Below, one piece after another: positions 16,752 through 26,321 of a stretch of 64,000 bases of DNA (position 1 is the first letter of the stretch; every line of letters begins with the position of its first letter). The notes under the pieces are model-generated. The model was not told the DNA's origin. It saw nothing but the letters and a program-made list of their open reading frames with translations, and searched no databases. Source of the stretch: Candidatus Obscuribacterales bacterium. Lineage in GTDB: Bacteria; Cyanobacteriota; Vampirovibrionia; Obscuribacterales; Obscuribacteraceae. The DNA is taken from assembly GCA_019747875.1 (NCBI GenBank), contig JAIEQI010000017.1, positions 26,663-90,662 of the forward strand. The letters are read 5' to 3'. The translations under genes were made by a program, and so were the position numbers.

Positions 16752-16800
16752 GGAATTTATAAGTTCCAAAACTCGCGCTAAATTGGAACGTATAAGTTCC
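16752..16800. promoter_or_regulatory. Twin 16-bp near-palindromic candidate operators
   Basis: GGAATTTATAAGTTCC (16752-16767) and GGAACGTATAAGTTCC (16785-16800) share the form GGAA-N8-TTCC and start 33 bp apart, about three helical turns. They lie 91-139 bp upstream of the GTG of the DUF4388 gene. On the minus strand each begins GGAACTT, similar to an ECF-type -35 element, so promoters are an alternative reading. Confidence 0.5.
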
Positions 16801-16920
16801 GCTTGGCGACTGTGACTCGAAAAAAGCTCTCTTCCCGGAATCTTCGATCGGGGTTATTTGCAACATAGGACCGCCCGCTGTCATCGCGTTTTCGGTCTTG
16901 ATGATTCACGAGCATTGCGT

Positions 16921-16963
16921 CGGCAGCCGTAGTGCGTGCCAGTCTGCAGCGGCAGTTGGATCA
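16921..16963. repeat. 43-bp dispersed repeat, copy 2 (after a stop codon)
   Basis: About 38 of 43 bases match 6021-6063. It begins 14 bases past the stop codon of the minus-strand secreted-protein gene. In that same frame it would read DPTAAADWHALRL before another stop, so the repeat keeps a coding-like sequence although it is not translated here. Confidence 0.7.
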
Positions 16964-16977
16964 GCTCCGGCTTCGAT

Positions 16978-18396
16978 TTACTTGCGCTTGATGGCTTTCG
17001 GCGGAGTGCCAGCGGCGGCTGCCGACGCGGCGGCCGCATCGGCTTCCTTCTTCTCGGAAGCAACCTGGTCAAAATGTGAGTAGAGTGGGAAGTTTTTGCC
17101 GATTTCCTGCAAGAACGGATCTGGTTGAGCCACAAAGATCGCCTTAATTTGAGGAACGCCCTTTACTTTGGCGACATCAAAAATCAAATCGTCCTTCCCG
17201 ATATTTATTAGGCGGAATCGCTGGCCACGAGCCGGTGGTAGCGACATCTCAACAACACGGGCGGAGCTGTCCAGAGATTTTCCTTGTAAGCCAAGATAGC
17301 GTGGAATGCTTGCCAGATGGGGGTCAACAAGAAGTGACTTCATTATGTCCCCACGACTTTGTTGAAGAGCACGCATAAAATCGTGCACGGTAACAAATGC
17401 TTCCTCATTCGGGACCGACGGATGCAAGACATAGCCGCTCTCGGTCTGTTTCACGAGGAAGCGATAGTTCGCCGACTCGGCCTCCGGCAACCAGCGTTTT
17501 ACACCGTTGGAATCCGTAGTCAGCAGCATCTTTCCGACATTGAAGACCAGGTCATTGCCTCTGAATCCAAGCCTACCAGAGACGTTATTCTGCAAGAAGG
17601 CTGGCAGGGTAGAGAGGAAAGCAGGATTGGCTTGCCAACCAGCCTCCGTCAGTTTATAAGCGGAAACCCAGAGGGAGCCATCTTCATTATCGCCGGCAAG
17701 CACTAAACTTTTCCCAGCATCTTTTGAGCTAACAATGCCGGCATCTTTGACGTTAATTTGGGACGGTAACTGAAAGTCTTGGAAGCGCAAGGCAGTTGTT
17801 GTCACAACTCGCTTATGACGTCCGGCGCCAACAATCTGCTGATGAGAGTCGAACCATTGCAAAAGAATGTGTGCACGCTCGGGTGCTTTCGGAAAGCTCC
17901 AGAGGCGCACCGCTCCACTATCGACGACGCGAGGCTTGAAATCGGATAAGTACGGATTATCCTTTCCCAAAATAGCGGGGCTCAGGCGGGCCCCACCAGG
18001 AGAGGCCAGTACTGTCTTCAAAGCGTTGATCACAGCGCCATATGTCCCATCTGAGGGAGCTGACTTGTATTGCCGCACGGCTTGGTCCAAGGCTGCCGAG
18101 TAATATGATTTGACAGTGGGCGCTACTACAGCCGTGCCCTCAGTGCCCGGAGCGTCGCCGGGACTCAGTTCAGAGCTGGAAGAAGTTGTTCCGTTGCCTG
18201 CTGGATTAGCAGCAGGCTTGGCGGCACTGGAATCTACTTTATTTACAGGTGTCACAGCATTTGCGGGCTTCGCCACCGAAGATGCCGGCTTAACGCCCAT
18301 CGGAACAACGCTGAGAACGTGTTTTTCATCTTCGGCAGATGCGCACAGCGAAAAAGTGAAGGCTAAAAACAAGGAAACGAACGGAACAATCTTCAT
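16978..18396 (-). CDS. Secreted protein of unknown function
   Basis: A 472-residue protein with a clear signal peptide (MKIVPFVSLFLAFTFSLCASA, cleavage probably after ASA). An Ala/Ser/Pro-rich linker covers about 30-90. A long mixed alpha/beta body follows, including WFDSHQQIVGAGRHKR and LVLAGDNEDGSLWVSAYKL. The tail is Ala-rich and basic (AAASAAAAGTPPKAIKRK). No family is recognised. It is probably periplasmic or exported. It stands alone, reading toward the DUF4388 gene with a 316-base spacer that holds the dispersed repeat and the twin palindromes. Confidence 0.7.
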   Translation of the reverse strand: MKIVPFVSLFLAFTFSLCASAEDEKHVLSVVPMGVKPASSVAKPANAVTPVNKVDSSAAKPAANPAGNGTTSSSSELSPGDAPGTEGTAVVAPTVKSYYSAALDQAVRQYKSAPSDGTYGAVINALKTVLASPGGARLSPAILGKDNPYLSDFKPRVVDSGAVRLWSFPKAPERAHILLQWFDSHQQIVGAGRHKRVVTTTALRFQDFQLPSQINVKDAGIVSSKDAGKSLVLAGDNEDGSLWVSAYKLTEAGWQANPAFLSTLPAFLQNNVSGRLGFRGNDLVFNVGKMLLTTDSNGVKRWLPEAESANYRFLVKQTESGYVLHPSVPNEEAFVTVHDFMRALQQSRGDIMKSLLVDPHLASIPRYLGLQGKSLDSSARVVEMSLPPARGQRFRLINIGKDDLIFDVAKVKGVPQIKAIFVAQPDPFLQEIGKNFPLYSHFDQVASEKKEADAAAASAAAAGTPPKAIKRK

Positions 18397-18794
18397 CAGT
18401 GTGCTCTCACTTAAGACGCTCTGGAGCTTCCTCGGGCTGTCGCCTTAGAACATCTCCGCTGGGTTTGTCTGATTATGTGCGGCACAAGCCAGCACGCGGT
18501 AGCAATTATAGCGAGCCTGAGCCGTGCTCGCCCGGGGATCAAACGCATATATAAGTTGCATTGAGCTGCCCTGTTCGGACATGCCGAAAAGCGACTAAAA
18601 ATGTCTACATAAAATTTCTCACAGTTTTTCCTCCCATCCGAAATTGCTTCAACAATGACCCGTTATTAGGACTTTCTCAGAATTAATGCTTGACATCACT
18701 TGTAAAGGTGGTGGAATTCCCACGGATCGTTTGACTTGGGGATTTCAGGCTTGTAGATTATTGATACTTTCCAAGCGGATTATTTGATCAGGCG
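18397..18794. other. Divergent intergenic region
   Basis: These 398 bases lie between the starts of the secreted-protein gene (minus) and the LysM gene (plus). I see no gene in it. The plus-strand promoter at 18731-18759 is the only clear element. A TTGACA at about 18691 has no good -10 partner. Confidence 0.6.
18731..18759 (+). promoter_or_regulatory. Sigma-70-type promoter for the LysM gene
   Basis: TTGACT (18731-18736) and TAGATT (18754-18759) are separated by exactly 17 bases. Transcription would start near 18766, giving a leader of about 30 bases before ATG 18795. Confidence 0.55.
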
Positions 18795-21164
18795 ATGCCC
18801 ATCGATTTCAGACCATCAGAATTAGGAGGCAGCGGAGGCGGCGCAGACGCTTCTGGCGCTTTTTCTGGCACATCGCCCGCGGTAGAGCATCAGCTGACCA
18901 CTTCCGGCGATATTGCCGCTGCTAGACAATTTTTCCAACCATCTGGAGCCGAAGCTGCACTCATGCCAGCTGGCGGATCCGAAGCAACAGCCGTAGCGGC
19001 AAAAGCAACAGCTATTGCAGGCGCTGAATCAACCGCAATTGCCGCAAAAGCCGTAACTGCAATTGCAGGCGTAGGCGAAGCCGCTGCTTTAGGCGCCGCC
19101 CAAGTCGGAGCGGGTCCTCTAGCTGCCGTCAGCGGTGAAATTTCACCGATTATCCAGCTCATCATGAAACTGCCAGGCTTGACCGGTGTTGCACAGTCCT
19201 TCTTCGAATGGCTCGGTGCGTTGTTTGGTGGAGGCGCGGCCTCACTAACCGACGCCTTCAACCCAGCACTATGGGCAAGCATGGGAGAGCACGTCCGCTC
19301 CAGCATTTTGTCTCTCGGACAGAACGGACTCAGCGCCGATCACTTCCACCTGCCGCTTTCGATGCTTCCGGCCAATGCGCAGATTTTCCAGCACATCGGT
19401 ATGAATGCAGGTAGACTGACAGATTTCCACAGCCTCGATCTCGGCGGCTCATCACACAGCCTGAGCACCAGCATCAGCGGTTTGCGCGGTGACCATTTGA
19501 ATGTTTCCGGTCCGCTAGATTTGAAGAAAGCTCAATTCGAAATGGGCGGCACCAATCCTCACAACATGTTCCGCATGGACGGCAAGATTGCCGGTCCGGA
19601 AATCAGCAATAACTTCCAAGCCAATCATCTGGCCGGAACGCAACGCCTGTTCAGCGACTTGAGCGCAAGACCACAATCATTGTTTGCGCAATCAAGCCCC
19701 GCAACTAATGCCACCAACAGTATCGTTTCAAATGCAACGACACCGGCAGGAAGCTCTGCATTGAACATCGGCTCCTCGCCATTTGGGCAAGAAGTGGCCG
19801 GGTTGCCTGCAAACTACAATGTTTCAGACGGAGTCATTAGCGGACCTGGTCTTTCATCAAACATTGGATACAAACTTAGTGACGCAGCAAGCGCCACACT
19901 AGACAACGCTCCTACTTTAGCACCATCGGGCGCCGTCTCCGACACACTCGGTGGCAATCAACTTATTGCAGGCGGTGACGTTCCAAGCTTCCAGCCATCC
20001 TCGATGGGTGGTTACTTCCGCGCTCTGCCCAAAGCCGAATCATTTGCTCAACAAGCTACGCCAGCTGCAGCTCCAGCTGATTCTGGTCTGACTGGTTTGA
20101 AAGCTGAGCCGATGTCCCTGATGAAGAAGATCAAAGCTCCCGATGCAAAAGCAGTTGATCAAATTGGCCATCAGACCAAGGGAAGTGTTCCTCATACTCA
20201 ACATTCAACCGGCAACAGCCAGCCGATGGATCAGATCAACCATCGCGGTCATCATTCGGCAAGTCACGACTCGACAGCTCACAAGGCTGCAAGTGCGGAC
20301 AAGGCGCACAAAGTAAGCCACGAAAAATCAATTTCGCAAGCAAAGCACCAAGTCCGTGATCAAATCGCCAAGCAGAAAGTTCAAGCCGAAAGGTCCGTTG
20401 AGCCAAGCGAACAAGCAACAGCCGGAGATCAGCAAGTCGCTCAAGCTGGCAACGATCAGGTAGCAGGCAACTACACAGTTCAGCATGGTGACTGCTTGTG
20501 GGATATCGCCAAAAAGAATCTTGGCGATGGATCTCGCTGGACAGAAATCTATAAATTGAATACCGATGTGATCGGCAGCAACCCAGGACTTATTCATACG
20601 GGCATTGAGTTGAAGATGCCGGGTGCTGATGCCACACAAATCAGCGACGCCGGTCAGTATACGGTTCAGCCCGGAGACAATCTCTGGGACATCGCCCAGG
20701 AAAAGCTTGGTGACGGCAGCCGTTGGGGCGAAATCTACAAAGCAAATGAAGCAGTCATTGGCGAGAACCCTCGACTGATCTTCTCGGGAACGCAATTGGA
20801 AATTCCGGGAATCGAAACAGCAGTATCGCAAGCGCCAGCGAACATTGCACCACAGGCAACACCAATGCCAACAGCAATGCAAGCACAGCCAGCCTATGAT
20901 CCGAACATGATGCAGCAGGCACCGCAAGCTCCTCAGTTCGATCCTAACGCGCAATCATACGCTCAGCCGCAACAAGGTTATGCACCACAACAGCAGATGC
21001 CGCAGCAAGTCTCAGCGGCTCCTCGAGAATTGCAAGTTGGACCTGGCGCAGCAGCAGCGGCGACACTTGATTCGACGCAACAAGTTGTGAGCGGCGGAAA
21101 TACAGGACCGGTAAGTGCTTCGTTGGCGCCGGATCTCTCGTTCCTCTATAACAATAAGCGCTAA
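18795..21164 (+). CDS. Large protein with two LysM domains
   Basis: A 789-residue protein. Its N-terminus is Gly/Ala-rich with degenerate repeats such as [21 protein letters not shown] and no classical signal peptide. The middle is low-complexity and Ser/Asn-rich, followed by a His/Lys-rich stretch at about 450-530. Two LysM domains (about 559-610 and 621-672; [13 protein letters not shown] and [13 protein letters not shown]) are near-duplicates, each followed by NLGDGSRW- or [12 protein letters not shown] sequence. A Gln/Pro-rich tail ends the protein. LysM normally binds peptidoglycan or chitin-like glycans. Export would need a non-classical route or a missed upstream start; the ATG has only AGG close by. 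The next gene starts 4 bases after the stop. Confidence 0.8.
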   Translation: MPIDFRPSELGGSGGGADASGAFSGTSPAVEHQLTTSGDIAAARQFFQPSGAEAALMPAGGSEATAVAAKATAIAGAESTAIAAKAVTAIAGVGEAAALGAAQVGAGPLAAVSGEISPIIQLIMKLPGLTGVAQSFFEWLGALFGGGAASLTDAFNPALWASMGEHVRSSILSLGQNGLSADHFHLPLSMLPANAQIFQHIGMNAGRLTDFHSLDLGGSSHSLSTSISGLRGDHLNVSGPLDLKKAQFEMGGTNPHNMFRMDGKIAGPEISNNFQANHLAGTQRLFSDLSARPQSLFAQSSPATNATNSIVSNATTPAGSSALNIGSSPFGQEVAGLPANYNVSDGVISGPGLSSNIGYKLSDAASATLDNAPTLAPSGAVSDTLGGNQLIAGGDVPSFQPSSMGGYFRALPKAESFAQQATPAAAPADSGLTGLKAEPMSLMKKIKAPDAKAVDQIGHQTKGSVPHTQHSTGNSQPMDQINHRGHHSASHDSTAHKAASADKAHKVSHEKSISQAKHQVRDQIAKQKVQAERSVEPSEQATAGDQQVAQAGNDQVAGNYTVQHGDCLWDIAKKNLGDGSRWTEIYKLNTDVIGSNPGLIHTGIELKMPGADATQISDAGQYTVQPGDNLWDIAQEKLGDGSRWGEIYKANEAVIGENPRLIFSGTQLEIPGIETAVSQAPANIAPQATPMPTAMQAQPAYDPNMMQQAPQAPQFDPNAQSYAQPQQGYAPQQQMPQQVSAAPRELQVGPGAAAAATLDSTQQVVSGGNTGPVSASLAPDLSFLYNNKR

Positions 21165-21168
21165 ACAT

Positions 21169-21669
21169 TTGAGTAACGCAGCCAGCAGTATACTGGATCC
21201 AAAAGTGGAGCTTGGTCTCAAGCAGCACGGCATTGAATTTCGCGTATTTGAATGCCTCCCGGAATTGGCTGATACTGCCGCATTCTGCGCACATTATGGA
21301 TTTGCAATTGAACAAGCGGCAAACACGATCATAACGGCATCGAAAACGGAGCCGGTAAAATTTGCATGTTGCATTGTCCTTGGGTCGACAAAATTGGATG
21401 TGAACAAGAAGGTCTGTCAACTGCTCGCAGTGAAGAAAGCATCCTTTGCAAACGCGGAGCAAACAATCAATTTGAGCGGAATGCAAATTGGTGGAGTTAC
21501 ACCGTTTGGCTTGAGCAACATTCCATTCTTCATTGATTCAGCTGTGATGGAGAAGGACGAAGTCGTTATGGGCGGAGGTAACCGCTCCAGCAAGGTGCTA
21601 CTAAAACCATCGGAATTACTGAAACTTCCCGGGGCAGAAGTAGTCGAATCGCTAGCACTTGTGAAATAA
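21169..21669 (+). CDS. YbaK/EbsC-family aminoacyl-tRNA editing protein
   Basis: A trans-editing hydrolase that removes wrong amino acids (Cys or Ala from tRNA-Pro, in known members). The 166 residues match the family: KTEPVKFACCIVLGSTKLD, then the hallmark IGGVTPFGL, PFFIDSAVMEKDEVVMGGG and LLKPSELLKL. I chose TTG 21169, four bases after the stop of the LysM gene, because it gives the normal family length and suggests translational coupling; a longer open frame begins at 21115 inside the upstream gene. The exact tRNA and amino-acid specificity cannot be told. Confidence 0.85.
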   Translation: MSNAASSILDPKVELGLKQHGIEFRVFECLPELADTAAFCAHYGFAIEQAANTIITASKTEPVKFACCIVLGSTKLDVNKKVCQLLAVKKASFANAEQTINLSGMQIGGVTPFGLSNIPFFIDSAVMEKDEVVMGGGNRSSKVLLKPSELLKLPGAEVVESLALVK

Positions 21670-22013
21670 TTTCAGCATGATCTCCTTCCGCAGCCGGTCG
21701 CAGAGCTTGGCTGCTAAGTATGGAGCGCGGACGTCCCGTCCGCCCATATGTATGGGCAGCGGACATCTTGTCCGCTCGTAGAAAGGCTAGATTGTGGCAG
21801 GGATCCCTGTACCTGAACAGAACGACAAACTCCGTGAGGCTATGGGCTGACGGAACCGCGCTCCATACGAGCGGCGGCCCCGTGTATTTCTCGTACAGGC
21901 TCCAACTTCTCTGAGAGATTGAAAAAACACAGTCAGTGCTGATCATAAACTCAAAATGCCAGACCGCGTGAAATCGCGGCTCCTGGCATTTTGAAACGTA
22001 CCCAACCAAGTCT
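21670..22013. other. Intergenic region between convergent genes, carries a two-hairpin repeat
   Basis: The region holds the two-hairpin repeat at 21727-21775. Further on, TGCCAGACCGCG and CGCGGCTCCTGGCA form an interrupted inverted repeat at about 21957-21989 followed by TTTT, which may end transcription of the YbaK gene. I see no gene. Confidence 0.5.
21727..21775. repeat. Two-hairpin dispersed repeat, copy 1
   Basis: GCGGAC-GTCCC-GTCCGC (21727-21743) and GCGGAC-ATCTT-GTCCGC (21759-21775) are two perfect 6-bp stems with 5-base loops. The whole 60-bp element recurs as its reverse complement at 63845-63905. It resembles REP/BIME-type elements. Confidence 0.85.
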
Positions 22014-23060
22014 TTAATGAATCTTGCTGATCTCGCTGGAGAAGCGCTTGTAGTTATTCGCAGCAGTCGATGGCAAGAACTTGTCTCCGTGTCCGCTGAC
22101 TATGTAAAGACCAAGTGCCGCGCCGAGAGTCGGTCCCCAGGCTCTGCTTCCAAGAGTGAGACCCAGTGCTCCACCGGCGAAGACACCACCAACGGTGAGT
22201 GGATAATGCAACAATCCCTTCTCATCACCGGTGATACCACGGCTCAATTCCTGTCCTGCAAGGTAGCCACCGAAGGCTCCGGCGGGTGAGAACAAGGTAT
22301 TGCCTAATGCCATGCCCCCCTTCTCAATAAGCCTGCCTCCAGGTATGTGTTCAATTCCTAACTGAAGCGCAGTCCCGAGCGCAGCACCAACTAGAGCGCC
22401 CCCGATCTGGAACGCGCGGTTATAGCGGGGATCAAAACGCTCAGGCATAGCGCCTGTATCAAGCAATGCATCATATGTCGGAATTGACTTTAGATCACTG
22501 TCGGAGATCTTTTTGTCTGAGAAGATGGCGCTGTCACGATTTAAACCAGCGAGTTCCTTAAAGTTCTTCTCGACAAAAGTACCCACCTGATGATCACCGC
22601 TCCGGCCTTCCTTTAGCGCATTCGCGTTCAATGTCTTTACTGACGAAAGATCAAGCTTCCCGTTCTTGTCTTTCATAGCTTGAACTGCACTTGAGTTGAA
22701 AAAATCTTGCAATTTGATGTATCCAGGATTTAGATCCTGAAGCTTCATGGAACTAAGGTCAACCTGTGCTGTGCCGGGCTTCGCATCTGCTACGACGTTT
22801 TTCTCAGTGGATGCCGAAGCAGACTTATCAGCAGAAACATCTGGGGCCGGTGCTTCCTTGGACGCCTTCGCATTCTCCTGTGCACCCTTAGTTCCGAGCT
22901 TGAAGGCTTCGGAGAAATCAACGCCTTTGCCGAGGTCAAAATCTAGACCCTTCTTGATGGGCTGAGTGCCCACCGATTCAAAAATATTTGCTGCATTGAA
23001 AGGAGCTTGTGCTGCACTTTCTGTCAGCTTCAGAAAATTTACCGATTCCGTCTTGTCCAT
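22014..23060 (-). CDS. Hypothetical protein with glycine-zipper C-terminus
   Basis: A 348-residue protein starting at ATG 23060 with GAGG in front. The first half is hydrophilic, with a low-complexity Ala/Ser/Lys linker at about 60-95, and then an EF-hand-like acidic region (KDKNGKLDLSSVKTL; SDKKISDSDLKSIP). The second half has small-residue hydrophobic stretches such as IGGALVGAALGTALQLG and GGVFAGGALGLTLGSRAWG, typical of glycine zippers that insert into membranes. No signal peptide. Unknown function; a membrane-associated or pore-like protein is plausible. Confidence 0.7.
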   Translation of the reverse strand: MDKTESVNFLKLTESAAQAPFNAANIFESVGTQPIKKGLDFDLGKGVDFSEAFKLGTKGAQENAKASKEAPAPDVSADKSASASTEKNVVADAKPGTAQVDLSSMKLQDLNPGYIKLQDFFNSSAVQAMKDKNGKLDLSSVKTLNANALKEGRSGDHQVGTFVEKNFKELAGLNRDSAIFSDKKISDSDLKSIPTYDALLDTGAMPERFDPRYNRAFQIGGALVGAALGTALQLGIEHIPGGRLIEKGGMALGNTLFSPAGAFGGYLAGQELSRGITGDEKGLLHYPLTVGGVFAGGALGLTLGSRAWGPTLGAALGLYIVSGHGDKFLPSTAANNYKRFSSEISKIH

Positions 23061-23349
23061 TGAACTTGCCTCGACCCTTTTTGCAACACACGCAACACAT
23101 GATTTGTTCTGGCTTCTACACAGCGAAAATTTTTTCTCGACAGAAACAAAAATCAGTAGTTGCTAATGTTGCCAAGAGGGGCTTTGTGCGCATCCGGATC
23201 CCAAGCAATGGCAAAGGTTTTGAATGGCCCAACCAGAGCCGTCAAGCAGTCTTAAAGGTATATCATTTGACCTCATACGCCACAGTTTCTCAACATCGAT
23301 TTAGGCTTCAAGCGGTCCGTATTCGTTCCACTGCTCAGTCATTCAAAAG

Positions 23350-24993
23350 CTATGAAGCTGGTTCTTGCGGAGCGGAGTGGGATCCATTCTCCGAAATGTT
23401 CTTTATATGCATAAGCACGCGATTGTGAATCGAGTGCATTATGTTATCCGCGTAGAAGCGCCAGTAACTGCCTGGCCACATATGATTGTCATACCAGGTG
23501 GTACCCACCACACGTGTAGACACCTTCCCTCCAGCATCGCGTTCCTCGAAAAGCCGGAATTCACCGCGATGTACATTTAGATACCCGTTAAGGTGGGCCG
23601 GCTGTAAGTCCCGAATCCAAGAGAATTCCTTCATCGGTTCGGGTTGCGCCTTAACGTTGAAAGCCAGGAGCTGCGGCTTGTTCCAAGCGGTTATCGGTTC
23701 AATAAAATTTCCGGTTGTAAATTTGCAATGGCGAACCGCCCCCACACCAGCACCACTAATGGTAGCACCGATAGGATAAGCAATCCCTGTTTGGAAGATC
23801 CATTCCTTAGGCGCTGGCAGTTGTGGAAATGCGATGATATTTTCCCAAACACGCTCCGGTGGCGCCGATATGTAGCATGTCGTGCATACCGCTATCGTGG
23901 GGAATTGCGGGCGTTCCGCATATTCGGCAGCCATGGTCAATGGCAATATTATGAACATGCTCAGGATTATTCGACGGGCATGAACAGGCAGGTTCTTTTT
24001 CTTTTGCAAGTTATAACCCAGAATGGCACCTAGAATCGCCAAAACATAACCTATGGGAGCAGCCATCAAAAGGCAGATCATGCCTTCCCAAGCCCAAAGA
24101 AAAACAGTCAACCCAAGCAGCGTGATCGCGATACTGGCAATGAGAATGCTGTCTCCAGGAGAGCGTAATTGATTTCTTCCGTAGAAGTATGACGATGCCA
24201 TTCCTATTGCAAATGGCAATCCGATAAACAAACTCCACCCGTAAGATGGAAATACGCTAGTGCTTAAGAAAGCCAAAACCGCAGCCGCAGGAACCGTCAT
24301 AACCACAGCATAAGCACCGTCGGACCAGCGATTTTCCTTGGAAAAGGGTAGGTTCTTATCTAGCTTCCCGCTTACAAGCTCACCGAGCGGTGGATATTCA
24401 ATACCTGAATGTGCCGGCATCGACTGTGATTGAGGCGGTACTGGTGGTTGACTGGGGATGGCCGGCTGAGAAGGCAAGGGCGGCAACGGTGGCAGGACAG
24501 ACCCGGGCAGCTTTTTAGCTCCTGAAATCTTATCGTCAGTAGCGTCATCAGCTTCCAACAGATCGGGATCTTCATCGCGATCTAGAATATTTCTATCGCT
24601 TTGCGTTGGAAGAAGACAGAGTGACGCAAACACCAGCAAATTTACGATGGGGACAAAGAACAGCTTGCACAGCCAAACGGGTAAGCCGGCGGCCCGGAGA
24701 CGGCGCATCGTCAGCACAATTCCAACCCAGATGAATGGAATTGAGATGAGAATCATAGTCAGGAAAAATACCTGATCAGCTTTACTGATAGCAAGTACGT
24801 CGATTGCTTGGCCTGGACTGATGTAGTTAAGCCAGGACCAAGGCCGATGAAAGATAACTCCAGCAACGAACGTATCAATAGCATACTTCACTGCGACCAA
24901 GCCGCTGCCCCACGTGGCATAGGTGGCACGACTAATAGTCCCATCCCAACGCCAGAGATCCGAAACACGGATGAGATTGCCCTTTTTACTCAT
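23350..24993 (-). CDS. DUF805 membrane domain fused to SRPBCC (START-like) domain
   Basis: A 547-residue protein. Residues about 10-125 match DUF805 (RWDGTISRATYATW; MRRLRAAGLPVWL, the usual RxRxxG/PxW pattern), with several membrane helices. A Pro-rich cytosolic linker (about 160-205) and four or five further helices follow. The last 170 residues match the polyketide-cyclase/START-like fold (CYISAPPERVWENIIAFPQLPAP, cited by position; then VVGTTWYDNHMWPGSYWRFYAD). SRPBCC domains bind hydrophobic ligands, so a membrane-anchored lipid-binding role is likely. ATG 24993 lacks a strong ribosome binding site. Confidence 0.75.
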   Translation of the reverse strand: MSKKGNLIRVSDLWRWDGTISRATYATWGSGLVAVKYAIDTFVAGVIFHRPWSWLNYISPGQAIDVLAISKADQVFFLTMILISIPFIWVGIVLTMRRLRAAGLPVWLCKLFFVPIVNLLVFASLCLLPTQSDRNILDRDEDPDLLEADDATDDKISGAKKLPGSVLPPLPPLPSQPAIPSQPPVPPQSQSMPAHSGIEYPPLGELVSGKLDKNLPFSKENRWSDGAYAVVMTVPAAAVLAFLSTSVFPSYGWSLFIGLPFAIGMASSYFYGRNQLRSPGDSILIASIAITLLGLTVFLWAWEGMICLLMAAPIGYVLAILGAILGYNLQKKKNLPVHARRIILSMFIILPLTMAAEYAERPQFPTIAVCTTCYISAPPERVWENIIAFPQLPAPKEWIFQTGIAYPIGATISGAGVGAVRHCKFTTGNFIEPITAWNKPQLLAFNVKAQPEPMKEFSWIRDLQPAHLNGYLNVHRGEFRLFEERDAGGKVSTRVVGTTWYDNHMWPGSYWRFYADNIMHSIHNRVLMHIKNISENGSHSAPQEPAS

Positions 24994-25066
24994 TCTGAAT
25001 CCAATAATCCTGAAGCTGGAGCAACGCCTATTGTAGTAAATCGATGTCGAACTATTTCACCATAAT

Positions 25067-26212
25067 TCAAGTTTGATGACCAGCAGCATTCCCAAAGTGC
25101 TTATCGAGTTCACGAAACACACAATCGGCGATGCTCCTTTCGTCTGCATATTCCCCAGGACGTGCAATTGAGATGAGCTTGTCAAAGGACGAACTCAAAA
25201 GAGAATCATTCTCTGATACAGTCGCGGCCGAAAAGGCCCACAGGGGCGTGCCGAACTGCTTCGCCAATTTCTGCAAAGACCCAACTGCTTTTCCGGACAA
25301 CGTACTCAAGTCAATCAAGCCCTCACCGGTAAAGACAAGGTCGGCTTTTTCGAAACGATTATTCAGATCCAACAAGTTACTCAGATAATCAAAACCAGAA
25401 ACTATATCTGCGTTCAACGCAACGGACAAACCAAATGCTGTCCCTCCAGCAGCCCCAGCCCCAGGCTTGTCGCGAGCGCCCTTTGACTGCCCAGCAAGCT
25501 CAATCACATCTGCAAATTGCGCAAGTGACCGATCAAGCAAATCTATATCTTCAAGGGAGCAATTCTTTTGTGGCCCGAATATGTGAGCAGCTCCAAGAGG
25601 ACCAAGCAAGGGATTCTCAACATCCGTGGCAACGATAAATTTGTGCTTCTGCAGGAGCGCTTTACACTCAGTCAGGTCACAGGACCGAATGCGCGCCAGG
25701 CAGCGTCCACCTATTGGATCAACAATCTGACCTTGATCGTCGAAAAACTTTGCCCCGAGAACAGCAAGCGCACCGATGCCACCATCGGTAGAGGCACTAC
25801 CGCCAAGAGTAATTACGATGGTTTGAGCTTGAGCTTTATCCACTACGTCCCGAATTACTTGACCAAGACCTTTCGTATGCGCATCGAGCGGTCGAAGTTG
25901 CTCCTTGTTCCATCCCGAAATGCCGCTTGCCGAAGCCAATTCGACGAAGGCGATATTGTCCCCCAAAAGCCAAACCGCATGCCGCTCTTCGTTAAACGCA
26001 CCGATAACATTTACATGCATCAACGTGCCACCACATGCGGCATAGATCGATTCAACCGTACCGTCCCCACCATCGGCCAACGGCAAAATATCAGTCAATA
26101 TATCCGCATTATATTTAGTACAAAACAATTGCACTCCAGATTGCATTGCTTGGGCCACCTCTAGTGGCGACAAGCTTCCCTTAAACGCAGTGGGTGCAAT
26201 CAAAACACGCAT
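25067..26212 (-). CDS. Glycerate kinase (type 1, GarK/GlxK family)
   Basis: It phosphorylates D-glycerate with ATP, feeding glycolysis. The 381 residues show the family start VLIAPTAFKGSLSPLEVAQAM, ADGGDGTVE, then VITLGGSASTDGGIGAL and FTGEGLIDLSTLSGKAV, typical of this fold. The length is normal. It is a single gene, and the neighbours give no pathway context. ATG 26212. Confidence 0.93.
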   Translation of the reverse strand: MRVLIAPTAFKGSLSPLEVAQAMQSGVQLFCTKYNADILTDILPLADGGDGTVESIYAACGGTLMHVNVIGAFNEERHAVWLLGDNIAFVELASASGISGWNKEQLRPLDAHTKGLGQVIRDVVDKAQAQTIVITLGGSASTDGGIGALAVLGAKFFDDQGQIVDPIGGRCLARIRSCDLTECKALLQKHKFIVATDVENPLLGPLGAAHIFGPQKNCSLEDIDLLDRSLAQFADVIELAGQSKGARDKPGAGAAGGTAFGLSVALNADIVSGFDYLSNLLDLNNRFEKADLVFTGEGLIDLSTLSGKAVGSLQKLAKQFGTPLWAFSAATVSENDSLLSSSFDKLISIARPGEYADERSIADCVFRELDKHFGNAAGHQT

Positions 26213-26321
26213 GGATACTCAACTTTTAGCATTTAATTTGCGAACCGGTTTACGTCGACTGACAAGGTGGAAGAAAGAATTAGTTGAGGAATAAATTAGC
26301 AGATTACGCCGGAGATCATTT

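Noticed and set aside
23009..23428. 139-codon plus-strand frame between two minus-strand genes
   Set aside because: It overlaps the coding ends of both neighbours, has no ribosome binding site and no motif.
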